NCBI GenBank assembly: GCA_033439265.1
Contig: JAVTVX010000020.1
Span: 14,650,001-14,714,000 of the forward strand
Origin: Dillenia suffruticosa
Taxonomy: Eukaryota; Streptophyta; Magnoliopsida; Dilleniales; Dilleniaceae
DNA length: 64,000 bases
Direction: 5' to 3'
A program made the position numbers and the translations under genes. Shown piece after piece: positions 1-12,135 of the stretch; the stretch's first letter is position 1; each line of letters starts with the position of its first letter. The notes under the pieces are model-generated. The model did not search any database. It was not told where the DNA came from and saw nothing but the letters and a program-made list of their open reading frames with translations.

Positions 1-1464
1 AGTGTTCCTCCAATAATGTTGAGACGCTTGTTGCTGATGATACACAGGTAATTTTTATAAGTTTGAATACATAAATTTATTTGCAAACACTAACTATTTC
101 CTTACACATTGTACATTTTTTGTCTAAAAATATAGGGTACTAAAGTAACTGCTTTGCTATATGGCAATGATATCCGTTTCCACCACAACCTCCTTTGGCC
201 ATTTAAGAGATATATATCTCAAATGCCATTCTCACAAAGACAAATGAAGCTTTCAGAGTAAGCAAGTACCAATTCTCTTGGATAATTAAGACCAAACATT
301 GGTTGAGGAATATACTAAAACAATGCCACCAAGTCTCCCTTGCACTTTCCAACTCACTAAATTCAGTGTACTTTTTAAGCAAGCTAACTCAAAAAATTTA
401 CAAAGTAAGAAATTAAAACCATTATTCCTTTTTACCTATTATCCAACCTTTTCCATTATTACTATACTATAAATCCAAATAGCGCACACCCTTTTACGAT
501 TCACAGACATCATAGCATTGGTTATCCATGATTTCTCTCCCAAGCAACTTGTTCCGGACAAAACTTCCACAAATTTTGTCCTCATTGATGAGAAGTAAGA
601 TATTGATACTTTCTTTCTATGGTCATAGTGGTTATTTATTTTCTTCTCAACTTATATTCTTTTTGTTTTGTCTAAAAAAAAGGTCAATGCTTCTGACGAT
701 ATGGACCGAATTTAAACAAACTGAGCGTGCAACTATTGCAAAAGCTATCGGCAGTTGTCCGTTGATTATTGCTATAAGAGTCAAAGTCACCACCTTTCAT
801 GGTAAAGCAAACTACTTGGTTGTCCAAAACTACTAGCTTTTTTAAATAGAAAAGAAAAAAATGTTTGTCCATTTATAACATGTATTTTTTGTGCTGCATT
901 ATCACTTACATCAAGATTGAATTCATCAATTCTTATAAATCCGCCTCTACCAGAAGACATGTAGATGAAAAATTGGCATACTCTGAACTTTTGAAAACAC
1001 ACACATTTTACCTTTGTACACCACTTCATGATCATATTAAATAATCATTACTTCAGGTTTATTCAAAATGATTGCATGTTGTACTTTATTTATTTCCAAG
1101 TATATAACCAACAAGAATGAATTTGATCATCCCGTGGAACAAAAAGCTTATGAAGACTCAATAAAATTGCTTTCACCTGCACCAAAAGAGGATTTTTGCT
1201 CCATTCAAGAAATAGTGAACTCAAAATCTGTAATTATTATTCTTATGTCGTGCCTATTTACAATAATTTGTAGAAAAAAAAAATATTTACATGCCTAACT
1301 TCTCTACGTAGATAAAAACTGCTTGGATTAAAGGGAAAAAGCCTTACACCAAGACAATCAAAGTATTGGTATACAACCTGTACCAATTGCCAAAAAGCTC
1401 TTGATGCTGAGGACTGGGTTGTCACATGTACTGGCTATAATGTGCAAGTTGAAGTAGAAGTGAG
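1..1464 (+). pseudogene. RPA1/RPA70-like replication protein A large subunit, 5' exons (broken)
   Basis: Exon-like pieces read on the plus strand, separated by plausible introns: about 1-47, 136-257, 483-594, 683-800, 896-1000, 1080-1232 and 1318-1464. The second reads GTKVTALLYGNDIRF, the DUF223 OB-fold pattern of plant RPA1-like proteins. The third reads FTDIIALVIHDFSPKQ and the fourth MLLTIWTEF then VTTFHG, matching the next OB fold; the split codon between them keeps phase. Then NSSILINPPLPEDM, and a zinc-ribbon stretch SKYWYTTCTNCQKA in which the second Cys pair is incomplete (C-T-G-Y). In the family this subunit binds single-stranded DNA in the nucleus. Damage: an in-frame TAG at 962-964 and an apparent frameshift before the zinc ribbon. 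The gene starts left of the window and continues at 13448. RPA1-like genes are also carried by Helitrons, so a mobile origin is possible. Confidence 0.72.
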
Positions 1465-1468
1465 GTAA

Positions 1469-1995
1469 CGCTACAAAAAATACGGTCTTAACAACGGATT
1501 TAGTAATGAAAAATCTTTCATTGTTAATAACGCATCGCAAAAATTTAACGGCGAAAAATAGAAATTCGTCGCCAAACTAGTGACATAATATATTTCGTCG
1601 CTAAATTTCGTGATTAAATTTAGCCATGAACTCACTATTCCGTAGTTAAATTTAGCGACGGATCGTATTTTCCGTTACTAAATTTAGGAACGGTCTATTA
1701 GTTCCGACGCTAGATTTAGCGATGGTGTATGAGTTGTCACTAAATTTAGCGATGGATAATTGTTTCCATCACAAACATTAGTGATGGAAGTAAGAGTCCA
1801 GCGCTAAGCCAAACCAATATTTTAATGACGGATATAATTATCCGTGGCTAACTTAGCGATGAATTTAACGACAATTTTTTTTACGACAATTCTGAAAATT
1901 TTAATCATGAAACAATGTGATTTAGCAACAAATTTAGCAACGGATCCAATATTTAGCGACAGATCTGTAAATTTAAGAAATTTTTTTTTGTAGTT
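1469..1995. repeat. CACTA subterminal repeats, left side
   Basis: Dense degenerate copies of AAATTTAGCGACGGAT and its complement, in both orientations, from the terminal CTACAAAAAATACGG to about 1970. In characterised En/Spm elements such subterminal repeats bind the element's own regulatory transposase; here that role is inferred from position only. The stretch ends in a poly-T followed by GTAGTT, so it could also be a self-contained 0.5-kb miniature element. Confidence 0.6.
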
Positions 1996-2430
1996 TTCAT
2001 GTTTTTCCCTATTAAAAAAATTACCATGTCCAACCAATATAAATCTTATAATAATCAAAATCTTTCTGAATATCCAATCCAACCAATAATCCATCAGTAT
2101 CTATCCAATCCAATAGCATTTCGATTCCAGCCAATAATCCAGCAAAATCTAAACCAACCAAAAAACCATCAATATTCATTGAATATCTTTCAAATAAACC
2201 AATAAACTATCGACATTCACTCAATAAATCTAAAAATTTTTCAATGTATCCAACATCCATCCAATAAAATTTTAAATATCCAACAAAATGTCAATAATAA
2301 CAAAATCAAACAAATATCAATATAATTCAATATCCAACATCGAAGAAAATACTAATAATAATATCAATATTGTCTAATATCTAACATCCAAGAAAATAGT
2401 AATAATAACATTCAACAAACATCCATCAAT
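1996..2430. repeat. CCAAT/ATCCAA-rich simple-sequence stretch inside the CACTA
   Basis: Irregular repetition of CCAAT, ATCCAA and CAACATCC words in AT-rich DNA with no convincing ORF. It lies between the subterminal repeats and the coiled-coil remnant, where an untranslated region of the minus-strand element gene would be expected. Confidence 0.5.
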
Positions 2431-2682
2431 CATCATGTTGCTCGTCATTGAGGTCATAAGTAGGAGGTATAGAAGGGGGAACCTGACTCTACAAGGGGAG
2501 AAACTGACTTGCATCCAATTTGATGTGCTGTAACATAAGTCATTGCGTTAGCTCAAACGATTGTCTGATTTCATTGATTTTTTCATCTTTCTTTGTAAGT
2601 TGCGCTTTGAGGCTAAGCACTTTTTCATCTAATTGCACTTGTCTCCTTGAAACGGCCGCGGTGGATGAAGATGGGCTAGGTG
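2430..2682 (-). pseudogene. CACTA second-protein (Ptta/En-Spm type) C-terminal remnant
   Basis: On the minus strand this reads a charged heptad-like stretch (RRQVQLDEKVLSLKAQL, then KKDEKINEIRQSFEL) followed by a proline-rich and acidic end containing NDEQHDD, with stop codons between. A coiled coil and acidic tail are typical of the C-terminus of the plant En/Spm accessory transposase. The Gypsy LTR cuts it at 2683 and I find no continuation at 11988. The assignment rests on context and composition, not on a catalytic motif. Confidence 0.35.
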
Positions 2683-4715
2683 TGTAATACCGAGATATCT
2701 ATTAAAAAAAAATGGGCCCCACCACCTACACTTTCCCTTCTTTTTTTTCTTTTTTTCTTTTTCTCTTTTCCTCCCCTACTCCCGATTCTCTCTTTTCACG
2801 CCTTGTGTTCATCTCTTCGCCCTCTCCTTTCAATCTCCCACCATACCTCAATAAATTCTCAATTAAATCACACCTCCAACCTTCAATTAATTTAAGCAAC
2901 TCAGGGAATGGACATTGAAGGAGCATGAATCTAGGGTTTTCAAACCCAACCCCCAAAACTCAATTTGACCCCAAAATCAAGGTAATTTCATGTTCTTAAT
3001 CTTGGGTTTAGTTTCCTTAATGTTAGAATTAATTGTATTATTGAGACTGATAGAAATTACATGGGAAAAATCAAAACCCTAGGTTCGTGAATAGTGAAAA
3101 TTGGGGCAAAACAAAATGTAAAATGGTAGAAGGGTCCAAATGATGTCTAAATGGTGGAAATGGAATCATGAACATAAATTTTGGATTTGGGACAAATTTA
3201 GGGTTCTTGCAAAATTAAGGAAAAATTTGTAAACCCTTAAATTTGAGGAGGAATGACCTGAAAATGATTATTGTTGGTTTAGGACAATTCATTGGAACTT
3301 GAAAGGAGATTTTCTTTGGAAACTGATAATGCCTAGGGAGTGAATACACTCTTCAGGTGAGTGGATGGCTATGTCTCATGTAAATGAGCAAATTGTTTTA
3401 AATTGTGATCTATAAACTAATTTTGAATTAAATTTGAAATATTATTCGAAATGTTTTGTGAAATTGGTGTGCCCTGAAATGTGATTTAACAATTCCATGA
3501 CTCGAGTATATTTATTGAATTATTTACATTGTATCATATTTGAATACTATGAGAATTGTGAGATATTTGCTTTATCTTGAAATTTGAGCATAATTTGATT
3601 TATTAAATGGTTATTGGGTAACAAGGTGCTGAAAAATGACTACAGTTTGAGTCTTGCCATGGACCGGGCCATCGGGGTGGCGTGGCTAAGGTTGTTTAAT
3701 TTAGTTTGGTGGTAGGCGGGTTGAAAAGCCTCCTTAGGCTGCCGTGATAACGTGGACACACCCCACGTAGCTTCGGGCCAACACCAAGGGGATGAGATTT
3801 TGAGAAAATTATGAAAAATCCCTTGGTGGATTCTACCAACGGCCATTGGTAGAATAATATTTTCGGCATATCCCAAAATTGTGATTAATAAATGTAGATT
3901 ATTTGAATTGCACATACGAGTTGTGGTTGTTTGGAAATGAACTTGTTTCATGTAAATAGTTTTGATTTCTGTAAATGCATTTAATGTGTGATTGTTTGGC
4001 ACATCCATTTTCTCACCTCATTTATATGCTGCATACCATTGCACTTCACTCACTGGGTATTTAAAATTCTCATCCCATCATTTTTAAAAAATTCTTTCCA
4101 GAGGAAGTATAGAGGGACGACGTCTACTAGTGCCGATCGGAGGTCTATTTTTGGTCGATTTTGAGTAGGTATGGATTATGTAATCATTTTGGGAGTTGTA
4201 GATCATCGGACCATCGAAAGGAAATTCTGTACATCTCATATCGTACAGATTTTACTGATACTGGTTGAATTCTTCGAGCAAGTATTGGAAAAATTCGAAT
4301 GACTATGATTCGGGACTTCATTCTTTTACATAAAATTATTTTTGAGAAAATGTTTTATCTTGTACTGGGACATTTGGATTATAATAATGTATTTCGATAT
4401 ATTATTCTGGTTTTATGAATTTTATGAACTATTTGAGAATTTTGCATTGGCTGGGATGGTCACACTACATGTATGCATGTACAGGGACTCCCCGATTGTG
4501 TGCCAATGCATGCATGTGTGTACAGGGATGGGCCAGATGGGTCCCTTGCATGTGTGTTATGTATATGATTTTTTATTTAATGGATTTTATATTTTGGAAG
4601 ATTTATTGTACAATTAGAAGGCCTTGCGCTGTCCCGGTATATGGGGAGGTCACGTCCGTATGCCGAGATAATGCGATGGTTGTTACGTGCTCGACGGGAG
4701 AGTCAGGACATGACA
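2683..4715 (+). repeat. 5' LTR of Gypsy A
   Basis: About 2.03 kb, starting TGTAATACC and ending TGACA, repeated at 10012-11987. The end is supported by the inverted LTR of Gypsy B, which also ends in TGACA before its target duplication. A short open stretch on its minus strand (3640-4008) recurs in both LTRs and is not treated as a gene. Confidence 0.92.
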
Positions 4716-4722
4716 ATTCTAT

Positions 4723-4738
4723 TGGTATCAGAGTCTAG
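4723..4738 (+). other. Primer binding site (tRNA-iMet) of Gypsy A
   Basis: TGGTATCAGAGTCTAG lies seven bases after the LTR end. It matches the complement of the plant initiator-methionine tRNA 3' end for the first eleven bases. Confidence 0.9.
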
Positions 4739-4969
4739 GTTTACGGTTTTGAATGTTTAAAGTTTTGAATTTTCTCCAAATGTCCCTAATGGTTTCCAAA
4801 GGTTTTGAGATGTTTCCAAATGTCCCCAAAAATTTTCTAAAAGTTTTAAAAACATTTTTCTTTTCAATGGATGTACAAAAACCTTCCATGGATTCTTAAA
4901 AACTAGGGCCGATCTTATTTTTAGGGGTTAAATACCTAACCCAATGTTGAATTTAGTGAGCTCAAGACA

Positions 4970-6290
4970 GTGTTTCTTCTTGTAGGAACCAGGCCACCTA
5001 GACGAAGGACGGGGAATATTAGTGAGATTCCTCCTCCTGAGTGCGATGATGAATCATCCTCACATGCTCCAACTTCTCTTCCAGCTACCACAAGCACACA
5101 CCCGGCTCTTTCCACCAGTATTCCCCTGCCTCCTATAACCACCCTCCAGCAAGTGATGTAGTAGTAGAGCTCTTTCGGGGCACAATATGAAGCTCCACCT
5201 CAACCTTCGGTTCCTTCGCTGGTTCCTTCGCCGGTTCCTCCTTCTACACCAGCTGTGGCACCTAGTGTTCCCATAACACCTACTCCACCAGTTGTGTCGA
5301 CCGATCATCCTACGGTTGAGCTGTCAAAGTTGCTCAAAGAGACGAGGCAGCTCAGATGTGAAACTTTTTCTGGCACTTGTGATGCCTCAGTGGCCAAGGA
5401 ATGGATTGGCCAAATTCAGGAAACTGTCACTGATTTGAGGTTAACTGATGACATGAAGTTGGGGGTGGCAGTGAAATTACTATATAAGGGAGCCAGAATC
5501 TAGTGGGAAAATGAGAAGGCCAGGGAACCACACTTCTCTTTTAGTAGATTTTCTAAGGGCTTTTGAAGGAAAAATATTACACTCGGTTTTATAGGGACCA
5601 GAAAAGAGAGGAGTTCTTCAAACTTGTTCAAAGAAATAAAATAGTGTCCGAGTACAAAACAGAGTTGAGAGAACTTGCTACCTAGTTCCGAAGTTTGTGA
5701 ACTCCTATAAGTCCCTATGTGCAAAATTTGAATCGGGACTGAATTTGAGTATAAGAAAGAAAATATCAATCACAAAAGGGCATACTTTCCAAGATGTCTA
5801 GGATTTGGCCTTAAGGGCCAAGAAAATGGTGATAGAAAGGGGAAAAGTTCAAGAGCATGGGAAGAGGAAGAGGCCCAGTGGTTTTATACCGGGCCAAGGT
5901 CCCAAGAAGAGTAGGAATGTGGGCACTTTTAGTGGTGGATCTGTTTCAAGACCGGTTGGCTCTCCACATGACCAACACGTGTCCCAATTTAAAATTCCTA
6001 CTCCTGGCATTGTTTCGGGAAGCCAATCAACTGGAAATAGAAAGGAAAAGTGTAAGAACTATGGTAAGTTTCATTTTGGGGTTTGCCAAGCACCTAAGAG
6101 GTGCTACCACTACGGAAAGGAAGGTCATTTCCATAATGTTTGTCCGGAATTGGGACAAGGAGGCCAAGCAAGTAGGGATCGCCCTAGTGGATCTATGGGC
6201 AGCCAAGCAAACACTTTTATTCCACCTCCAGCTGGCACACCACGGACGAGGATTGGGAACAACACTGTAGCTGCTCCAACCCAATGACCC
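4970..6290 (+). pseudogene. Gypsy A gag (capsid and zinc knuckles), broken
   Basis: A proline/threonine-rich N-terminal part (4970-5300) is followed by the retrotransposon gag core (AKEWIGQIQETVTDLRL near 5395-5445, then KREEFFKLV near 5610 in another frame) and a zinc-knuckle region near 6050-6150. Both knuckles have lost a cysteine to tyrosine (CKNYGKFHFGVC and CYHYGKEGHFHNVC). Stops at about 5159-5167 and 5502 and several frame changes disrupt it. In an intact element Gag forms the virus-like particle and packages the RNA. Confidence 0.85.
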
Positions 6291-6589
6291 CAAATGAGGG
6301 CATAGACCAGGATCTATGCTATGACCAACGAGGATGTCCAGAACAACCCTAACATAGTCACAGGAAAATTTTCTAGAACTTGAATTTGGTGATTTAGGAA
6401 TTTGAATGTGAATATGATGAAATTATGATTGCTTGACTCTGAATTTATGAAATATTAGTGATGTTGCATGATATTAAGGTGAATAGAGGTAATTTTGATA
6501 ATTGATGATGATTTGATGACATTGAGAATTTTAAATTTTGATTGTGTTCGGTTAATTTAGGAATTGATCCTTATTTTTCATATGTATAG

Positions 6590-7010
6590 GTATGATGAAA
6601 CTTTTTAGAGTTGATACTCGCGTTTTAATTGATATTGGGTCTAATAACTCTTTTGTGAGCACTGAGTTTGTCAAGCATTCGAATAGACCCTTAACCCCAC
6701 TCGAAGAGTAGTTATTGGTTGTCACTCCATTAGGGGAACAATTGTACAGAAACACTGTGTTCAAGGCCTGTGAATAGAGGTAAAAAGAGAAATTCTTGAA
6801 GCGGACTTGATTCTGTTAAAAATGAGGAACTTCGATACTATATTGGGCATAGATTGGTTACACCCTCATAGGGCTTCTATAAACTGCTTTATTAAGGAGG
6901 TAGAGTTCCGTAGACCGGAATATTCTCCGCTTGTATTTGTTGATAAACGGCGAGTCTTACCGAGTTGTGTAATCTCAGCTTTAGAGATACGAAAACTAGT
7001 GCACAGAGGC
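6590..7010 (+). pseudogene. Gypsy A aspartic protease, broken
   Basis: It reads RVLIDIGSNNSFVS, the active-site region of a retroviral-type protease with D-I-G in place of the expected D-T/S-G. It continues to FDTILGIDWL, the conserved downstream motif (near 6830-6860). In-frame stops lie near 6708 and 6775. Such a protease cuts the Gag-Pol polyprotein; with this change and the stops it cannot be active. Confidence 0.8.
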
Positions 7011-7089
7011 TGTAAGGCTTACCTAGCACATATCATTGACACCACTATGCAGAGTTCAGAATTGATGAATGTTCCATTGGTAAATGAGT

Positions 7090-8403
7090 TTCTGGATGTT
7101 TTTTCAGATGAGTTGCCTGGATTGCCTCCATTCGGGAGTTCGATTTCGCTATCGATTTGACTCCCGGCACAGCACCTATTTCCATCCCTCCCTATCGGAT
7201 GGCACCTGCGAAGTTAAAAGAATTGAAAGTCTAACTTTAGGAGTTGTTGAACAAGGGTTTCATTCGACCGAGTACCTTACCTTGCGGCGCTCCGGTTCTA
7301 TTCGTGAAGAAGAAAGATGACACCTCTGGTTGTGTGTTAACTACCGACAGTTGAATAAGGTGACCATCAAGAACAAATATCCTTTGTCGAGAATTGATGA
7401 CTTATTTGATCAACTCCAAGGGGCCAGTGTTTTTGCAAAGATTGATATGAGGTCAGGTTATCATCAATTAAGAATAAGGGATGATGATGTGCACAACACT
7501 GCGTTTAGAACGCGTTATGGACACTATGAATTCTTGATGATGCCTTTTGGTTTAACGAATGCTCCAGCAGTTTTGATGGATCTCATGAACCGAGTCTTTT
7601 ATTCCTAAAGTTCGTCATTGTCTTCATTGATGACTTCTTGGCATTTACCAAGAATGACGAAGAACATGCAGAACATCTTCAGATTGTGTTACAGACTCTC
7701 CGAGATAAGCAATTATATGTTAAGTTCTTAAAGTGTGAATTCTGACTAAAGGAAATTGGGTTCTTGGGGGCACATTGTATCTAGAGATGGAATATTTGTT
7801 GACCCGAAGAAGGTAAAGGCTATTTTAAAATGGGAACAACCTAAGAATATCACCAATGTGAGAAGTTTCCTTGGATTGGCAGGTTATTATCAGAGATTTG
7901 TCGAAAGATTTTCCAAACTTGTAGCTCCATTGTCTGGCTTGACACGGAACGGAATTAAATTTGAATTGAATGATAAATGCGAGCAGAGTTTTCAAGAACT
8001 CAAAAGGAGACTCACGTCGGCTCCCATACTTGCTATATTTATTACTAGTGGTGATTATATAGTTTACAGCGATACCAGCAAACAAAGGCTAGGATGTGTT
8101 CTAATGTAGGGTGACAGAATTATCGCCTACGCTTCTCGATAGTTAAAGAAGCACAAACTGATTTATCCTACCCATGATCTAGAACTTGCTACCATTGTAT
8201 TTGATTTAAAGATCTGGCAGAATTACTTATACGGAGCCACATGCAGAATTTTCACCGATCATAAGAGTTTCAAGTATTTACTTACCTAAAAAGAGCTCAA
8301 CTTGAGGCAAAGGAGATAGCTAGAGCCGGTTAAATACTATGATTTGGTGATTGATTATCACCCGGGTAAGGCGAACGTAGTTGCGGATGCTCTAAGCCAC
8401 AAG
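7090..8403 (+). pseudogene. Gypsy A reverse transcriptase and RNase H, broken
   Basis: RT begins near 7090 ([10 protein letters not shown]) and continues through [18 protein letters not shown] (7333-7386), [27 protein letters not shown] and the catalytic box VFIDDFLAF (about 7622-7650), after frame changes. The connection [11 protein letters not shown] lies near 7865, and RNase H starts at YSDTSK (about 8063). It runs to [16 protein letters not shown] (about 8350-8400). Stops interrupt at 7606, 8107, 8142 and several later sites, many of them TAG. Together these domains would copy genomic RNA to DNA. Confidence 0.88.
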
Positions 8404-8451
8404 TGCTCATCTTCTTCTCAAATTTAGGGGAATTCTTACCTTTCATGTCTA

Positions 8452-9966
8452 GTGGGACTTTGTGCTCTTGGAGCCAAATTTGCTTGTGATGACAATGGTA
8501 CATTATTGGCGAAGTTTGAAGTTCGACCAACCCTGATAGATCGTATTAAAGAGCTCCAAAGCACTTATGAGGAGCTAAAGGAGATAGCGGAAAGGGTTTG
8601 TAAGGGTAAAACTGGTGATTTCCATATTCGGGAGGATGACATGGTAATGTATGGAAAAAGGGTATGCGTTCCCAAGAATGATGAGTTTCGAAAGGCTATA
8701 TTTAAAGAAGCACACTTTTCGGCTTATGCTATACATCCCGGAAGCACTAAAATGTACTAAACTATCAAAGAAACTTACTAGTGGTCAAGATTGAAGCGAA
8801 AGTAGCTGAATTTGTAGCAAGATGTCTCATATGCCAACAAATCAAGGCCGAAGATCAGAAGCCGGTTGGGACACTTCAGCCATTGCTTATACCTGAATGG
8901 AAATGGAAGCACATCGCTATAGATTTCGTGGTGGGATTGCCATATACTCCGAGTCGTCATGATGCTATTTGGGTGATAGTTGACAGGCTCACAAAATCGG
9001 CATGTTTCCTCCCGATTCATAATACCTACTATTTGGAGAGATTAGCAAAACTGTATCTTGATGAGATTGTCCGACTCCACAGGGTTCCAGTATCAATTGT
9101 ATCAGATCATGACCCCTGATTCACATCCAGATTCTGACCTAAGTTACAAAAGGCCTTGGGCTTTAAGTTAAAATTCAGTACTGCATTTCATCCGCAGACA
9201 GATGGACAATCTGAGCGTACAATCCAGACATTGGAAGACATGTTGAGGGCATGTGTGATGGACTTCCAAGGGAGTTGGGATAGACGCCTACCATTGATCG
9301 AATTTGTCTACAACAATAGCTATCAAGCTATTATTGAGATGCCTCCCTATGAAGCTCTCTATTGGAAGGAAATGTCGAACTCTGCTTTGTTAGGATGAAA
9401 TTGGAGAGTAGAAGATTGAAAGTGTGGAACTAATTGAAACAACGATAAAGAAAGTGAAGGTGATTCAGGCGAGAATAAAAGTGGCTCAGGATAGACAGAA
9501 GAACTATGCCAACAAAAGAAGAAGACCTTTGGAATTCGAGGGAGGAGATATGGTTTTCCTGAAGGTTTCACCTTGGAAGGGTATGATTTGTTTATGAAAA
9601 CGAGGCAAATTGAAGCCTCATTATATTGGACCATTCAAGATCTTTGAAAGGATAGGAGAGGTGGCCTATCGGCTAGAATTACCTCCAGATTTATAGAAGA
9701 TTCATGATGTATTTCATTTGTCAATTCTAAAGAAGTATTTGTCGGATCCCTCTCACGTAATTAAAACTCCTCCGATAGAGTTGAACCTAGATTTGAGTTT
9801 CAAAGTGCAACCTACCAAATCCTTGATCAGCATGTCAAGCAATTGAGACGCAAACAAATCCCTATAGTCAAGGTACTATGGAGAAGTAATCAAGTGGAAG
9901 AGGAGACTTGAGAGACTGAAGAGTTGATGCGAAAACAACACCCCACCTTTTTGAGGTATGAATTTT
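8452..9966 (+). pseudogene. Gypsy A integrase with GPY/F and chromodomain-like tail, broken
   Basis: The HHCC zinc-binding region ends in CLICQQIKAEDQKP (about 8830-8870). The catalytic core shows its acidic residues in IDFVVGLP, IVSDHDP and TDGQSERTIQTLED (8920-9240). A GPY/F module ([13 protein letters not shown], about 9620-9655) and a chromodomain-like end (about 9790-9966) follow. The last part resembles tails that guide chromovirus integration to particular chromatin. Stops at 8758, 8779 and 9118 plus frame changes break it. Confidence 0.85.
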
Positions 9967-9984
9967 AATTTAAATTTCATGGAC

Positions 9985-10011
9985 GAAATTTTCTTTTAGC
10001 GAGCTAAGTAT
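9985..10011 (+). other. Polypurine tract region of Gypsy A, decayed
   Basis: ACGAAATTTTCTTTTAGCGA and following bases lie directly before the 3' LTR. The position and the preceding GGACGAAATT word match the family layout. Gypsy B keeps a cleaner purine run (TTTTAGGGGGTTAAGTG). Confidence 0.7.
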
Positions 10012-11987
10012 TGTAATACCGAGATATATATAAAAAAAAATGGGCCTTACCACTACCACCTATACTTTCCCTTCTTCTTCGTTTCTTTTTCTATTTTCCT
10101 CCCCTACTCCCGACTCTCTCTTTTCACGCCCTATGTTCATGTCTTCGCCCTCTCCCTTCAATCTCCCACCATACCTCAATAAATTCTCAATTAAATCACA
10201 CCTCTAACCTTCAATTAATTTAAGCAACTTCAGGGTTTTGAAACCCAACCCCCAAAACTCAACCTGACCCCAAACTCAAGGTAATTTCATGTTCTTAATC
10301 TTGGGTTTAGTTTCCTTAATGTTAGAATTAATTGTATTGTTGAGACTGATAGAAATTATATGGGAAAAATCAAAACCCTAGATTCGTGAATAGTGAAAAT
10401 TAGGGCAAAACAAAATGTAAAATGGTAGAAGGATCCAAATGATGTCTAAATGGTGGAAATGGAATCATGAACATAAATTTTGGATTTGGGACAAATTTAA
10501 GGTTCTTGCAAAATTAAGGAAAAATTTGTAAACCCTTAAATTTGAGGAGAAATGACCCGAAAATGGTTATTGTTGGTTTAGGACAATTCATTGGAACTTG
10601 AAAGGAGATTTTCTTTGGAAACTGATAATGCCTAGGGAGTGAATACACTCTTCAGGTGAGTGGATGGCTATGTCTCATGTAAATGAGCAAATTGTTTTAA
10701 ATTGTGATTTATAAACTGATTTTGAATTAAATTTGAATTGTTATTCGAAATGTTTTGTGAAATTGGTGTGCCCTGAAATGTGATTTAACAATTCCATGAC
10801 TCGAGTATATTTATTGAATTATTTACATTGTATCATATTTGAATACTATGAGAATTGTGAGATATTTGCTTTATCTTGAAATTTGAGCATAATTTGATTT
10901 ATTAAATGGTTATTGGGTAACAAGGTGCTGAAAAATGACTACAGTTTGAGTCTTGCCTTGGACCGGGCCATCGGGGTGGCGTGGCTAAGGTTGTTTAATT
11001 TAGTTTGGTGGTAGGCGGGTTGGAAAGCCTCCTTAGGCTGTCATGATAACGTGGACACACCCCACAAAGCTTCGGGCTAACACCAAGGGGATGAGATTTT
11101 GAGAAAATTATGAAAAATCCCTTGGTGGATTCTACCAACGGCCATTGGTAGAATAATATTTTTGGCATATCCCAAAATTGTGATTAATAAATGTAGATTA
11201 TTTGAATTGCACATACGAGTCGTGGTTGTTTGGAAATGAACTTGTTTCATGTAAATGGTTTTGATTTCTGCAAATGCATTTAATGTGTGATTGTTTGGCA
11301 CATCCATTTTCTCACCTCATTTATATGCTGCATACCATTGCACTTCACTCACTGGGTATTTAAAATTCTCATACCATCATTTTTAAAAAATTCTTTCCAA
11401 AGGAAGTATAGAGGGACGACGTCTACTAGTGCCGATTGGAGGTCTATTTTTTATTGATTTTGAGTAGGTATGGATTATATAATCATTTTGGGAGTTGTAG
11501 ATCATCTGACCATGGAAAGGAAGTTCTGTACATCTTATATCGTACGGATTTTATTGATACTAGTTGAATTCTTCAAGCAAGTATTGAAAAAACCCAAACG
11601 ACTATGATTTTGGACTTCATTCTTTTGTATGAAATTATTTTTGAGAAAATGTTTTATCTTGTACTGGGATATTTGGATTATAATAATGTATTTCGATATA
11701 TTATTCTGGTTTTATGATTTTTATGAACTGTCTGAGAATTCTGCATTGGCTGGAATGGCCACACTGTATGTATACATGTACAGGGATTTCCCGATTGTGT
11801 ACCAATGAATGTATGTGTGTACAAGGATGGGCTGGATGGGTCCCTTGCATGTGCGTTGTGTATATGATTTCTTATTTGATGGATTTTAAGTTTTGGAAGA
11901 TTATTATACAATTGGAATGCCTTACGCTATCCTGATATATGGAGAGGTCATGCTCATATGTCGAGATAACACGACAGTTGTTACGTG
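10012..11987 (+). repeat. 3' LTR of Gypsy A, truncated at its end
   Basis: A direct repeat of 2683-4689. Homology stops after TTGTTACGTG at 11987, where the 5' LTR continues for about 26 more bases to TGACA. Many substitutions and small indels separate the two LTRs, so the insertion is old. Confidence 0.92.
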
Positions 11988-11994
11988 ATACACA

Positions 11995-12135
11995 TGCATC
12001 TGGAAGAACAGAAGGCATAGGAGAGAATAACAGAAGAACAGAACAGAAGGAGAGAAGAACAGAAGGTAAAGGAGAGAAGAAGAGAAGAAGAGAAGAAGAG
12101 AAGAAGAGAAGAAAATAAGGAAAGAAAGGGAGGGG
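11995..12135. repeat. GA-rich microsatellite (AGAAG)n at the LTR junction
   Basis: A run of AGAAGAACAGAAGG and AGAAGAGAAGAAG units immediately follows the broken 3' LTR end. It may have replaced the lost LTR terminus by slippage or repair. Confidence 0.8.

Larger units (their letters stand above)
2683..11987 (+). mobile_element. Ty3/Gypsy retrotransposon A, Tekay/Del-like chromovirus, decayed
   Basis: It has a 5' LTR, a tRNA-iMet primer binding site, gag, protease, reverse transcriptase, RNase H, integrase, a chromodomain-like tail, a polypurine tract and a 3' LTR, all on the plus strand. Large LTRs starting TGTAATACC, the PBS and the pol order fit the Tekay/Del chromovirus lineage. Many stop codons and frameshifts make it non-functional. 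The 3' LTR stops about 28 bases short of the 5' LTR end, and a GA-rich microsatellite follows. I cannot identify a target duplication because of that truncation. Confidence 0.92.

Noticed and set aside
3640-4008. 122-codon minus-strand ORF, recurring at 11077-11307
   Set aside because: Recurs only because it lies in both LTRs of Gypsy A; the second copy is cut short and no family is recognisable.
4342-4738. Two overlapping plus-strand ORFs at the end of the 5' LTR
   Set aside because: LTR sequence immediately before the PBS; the corresponding stretch of the 3' LTR is altered and the reading frame is not conserved.
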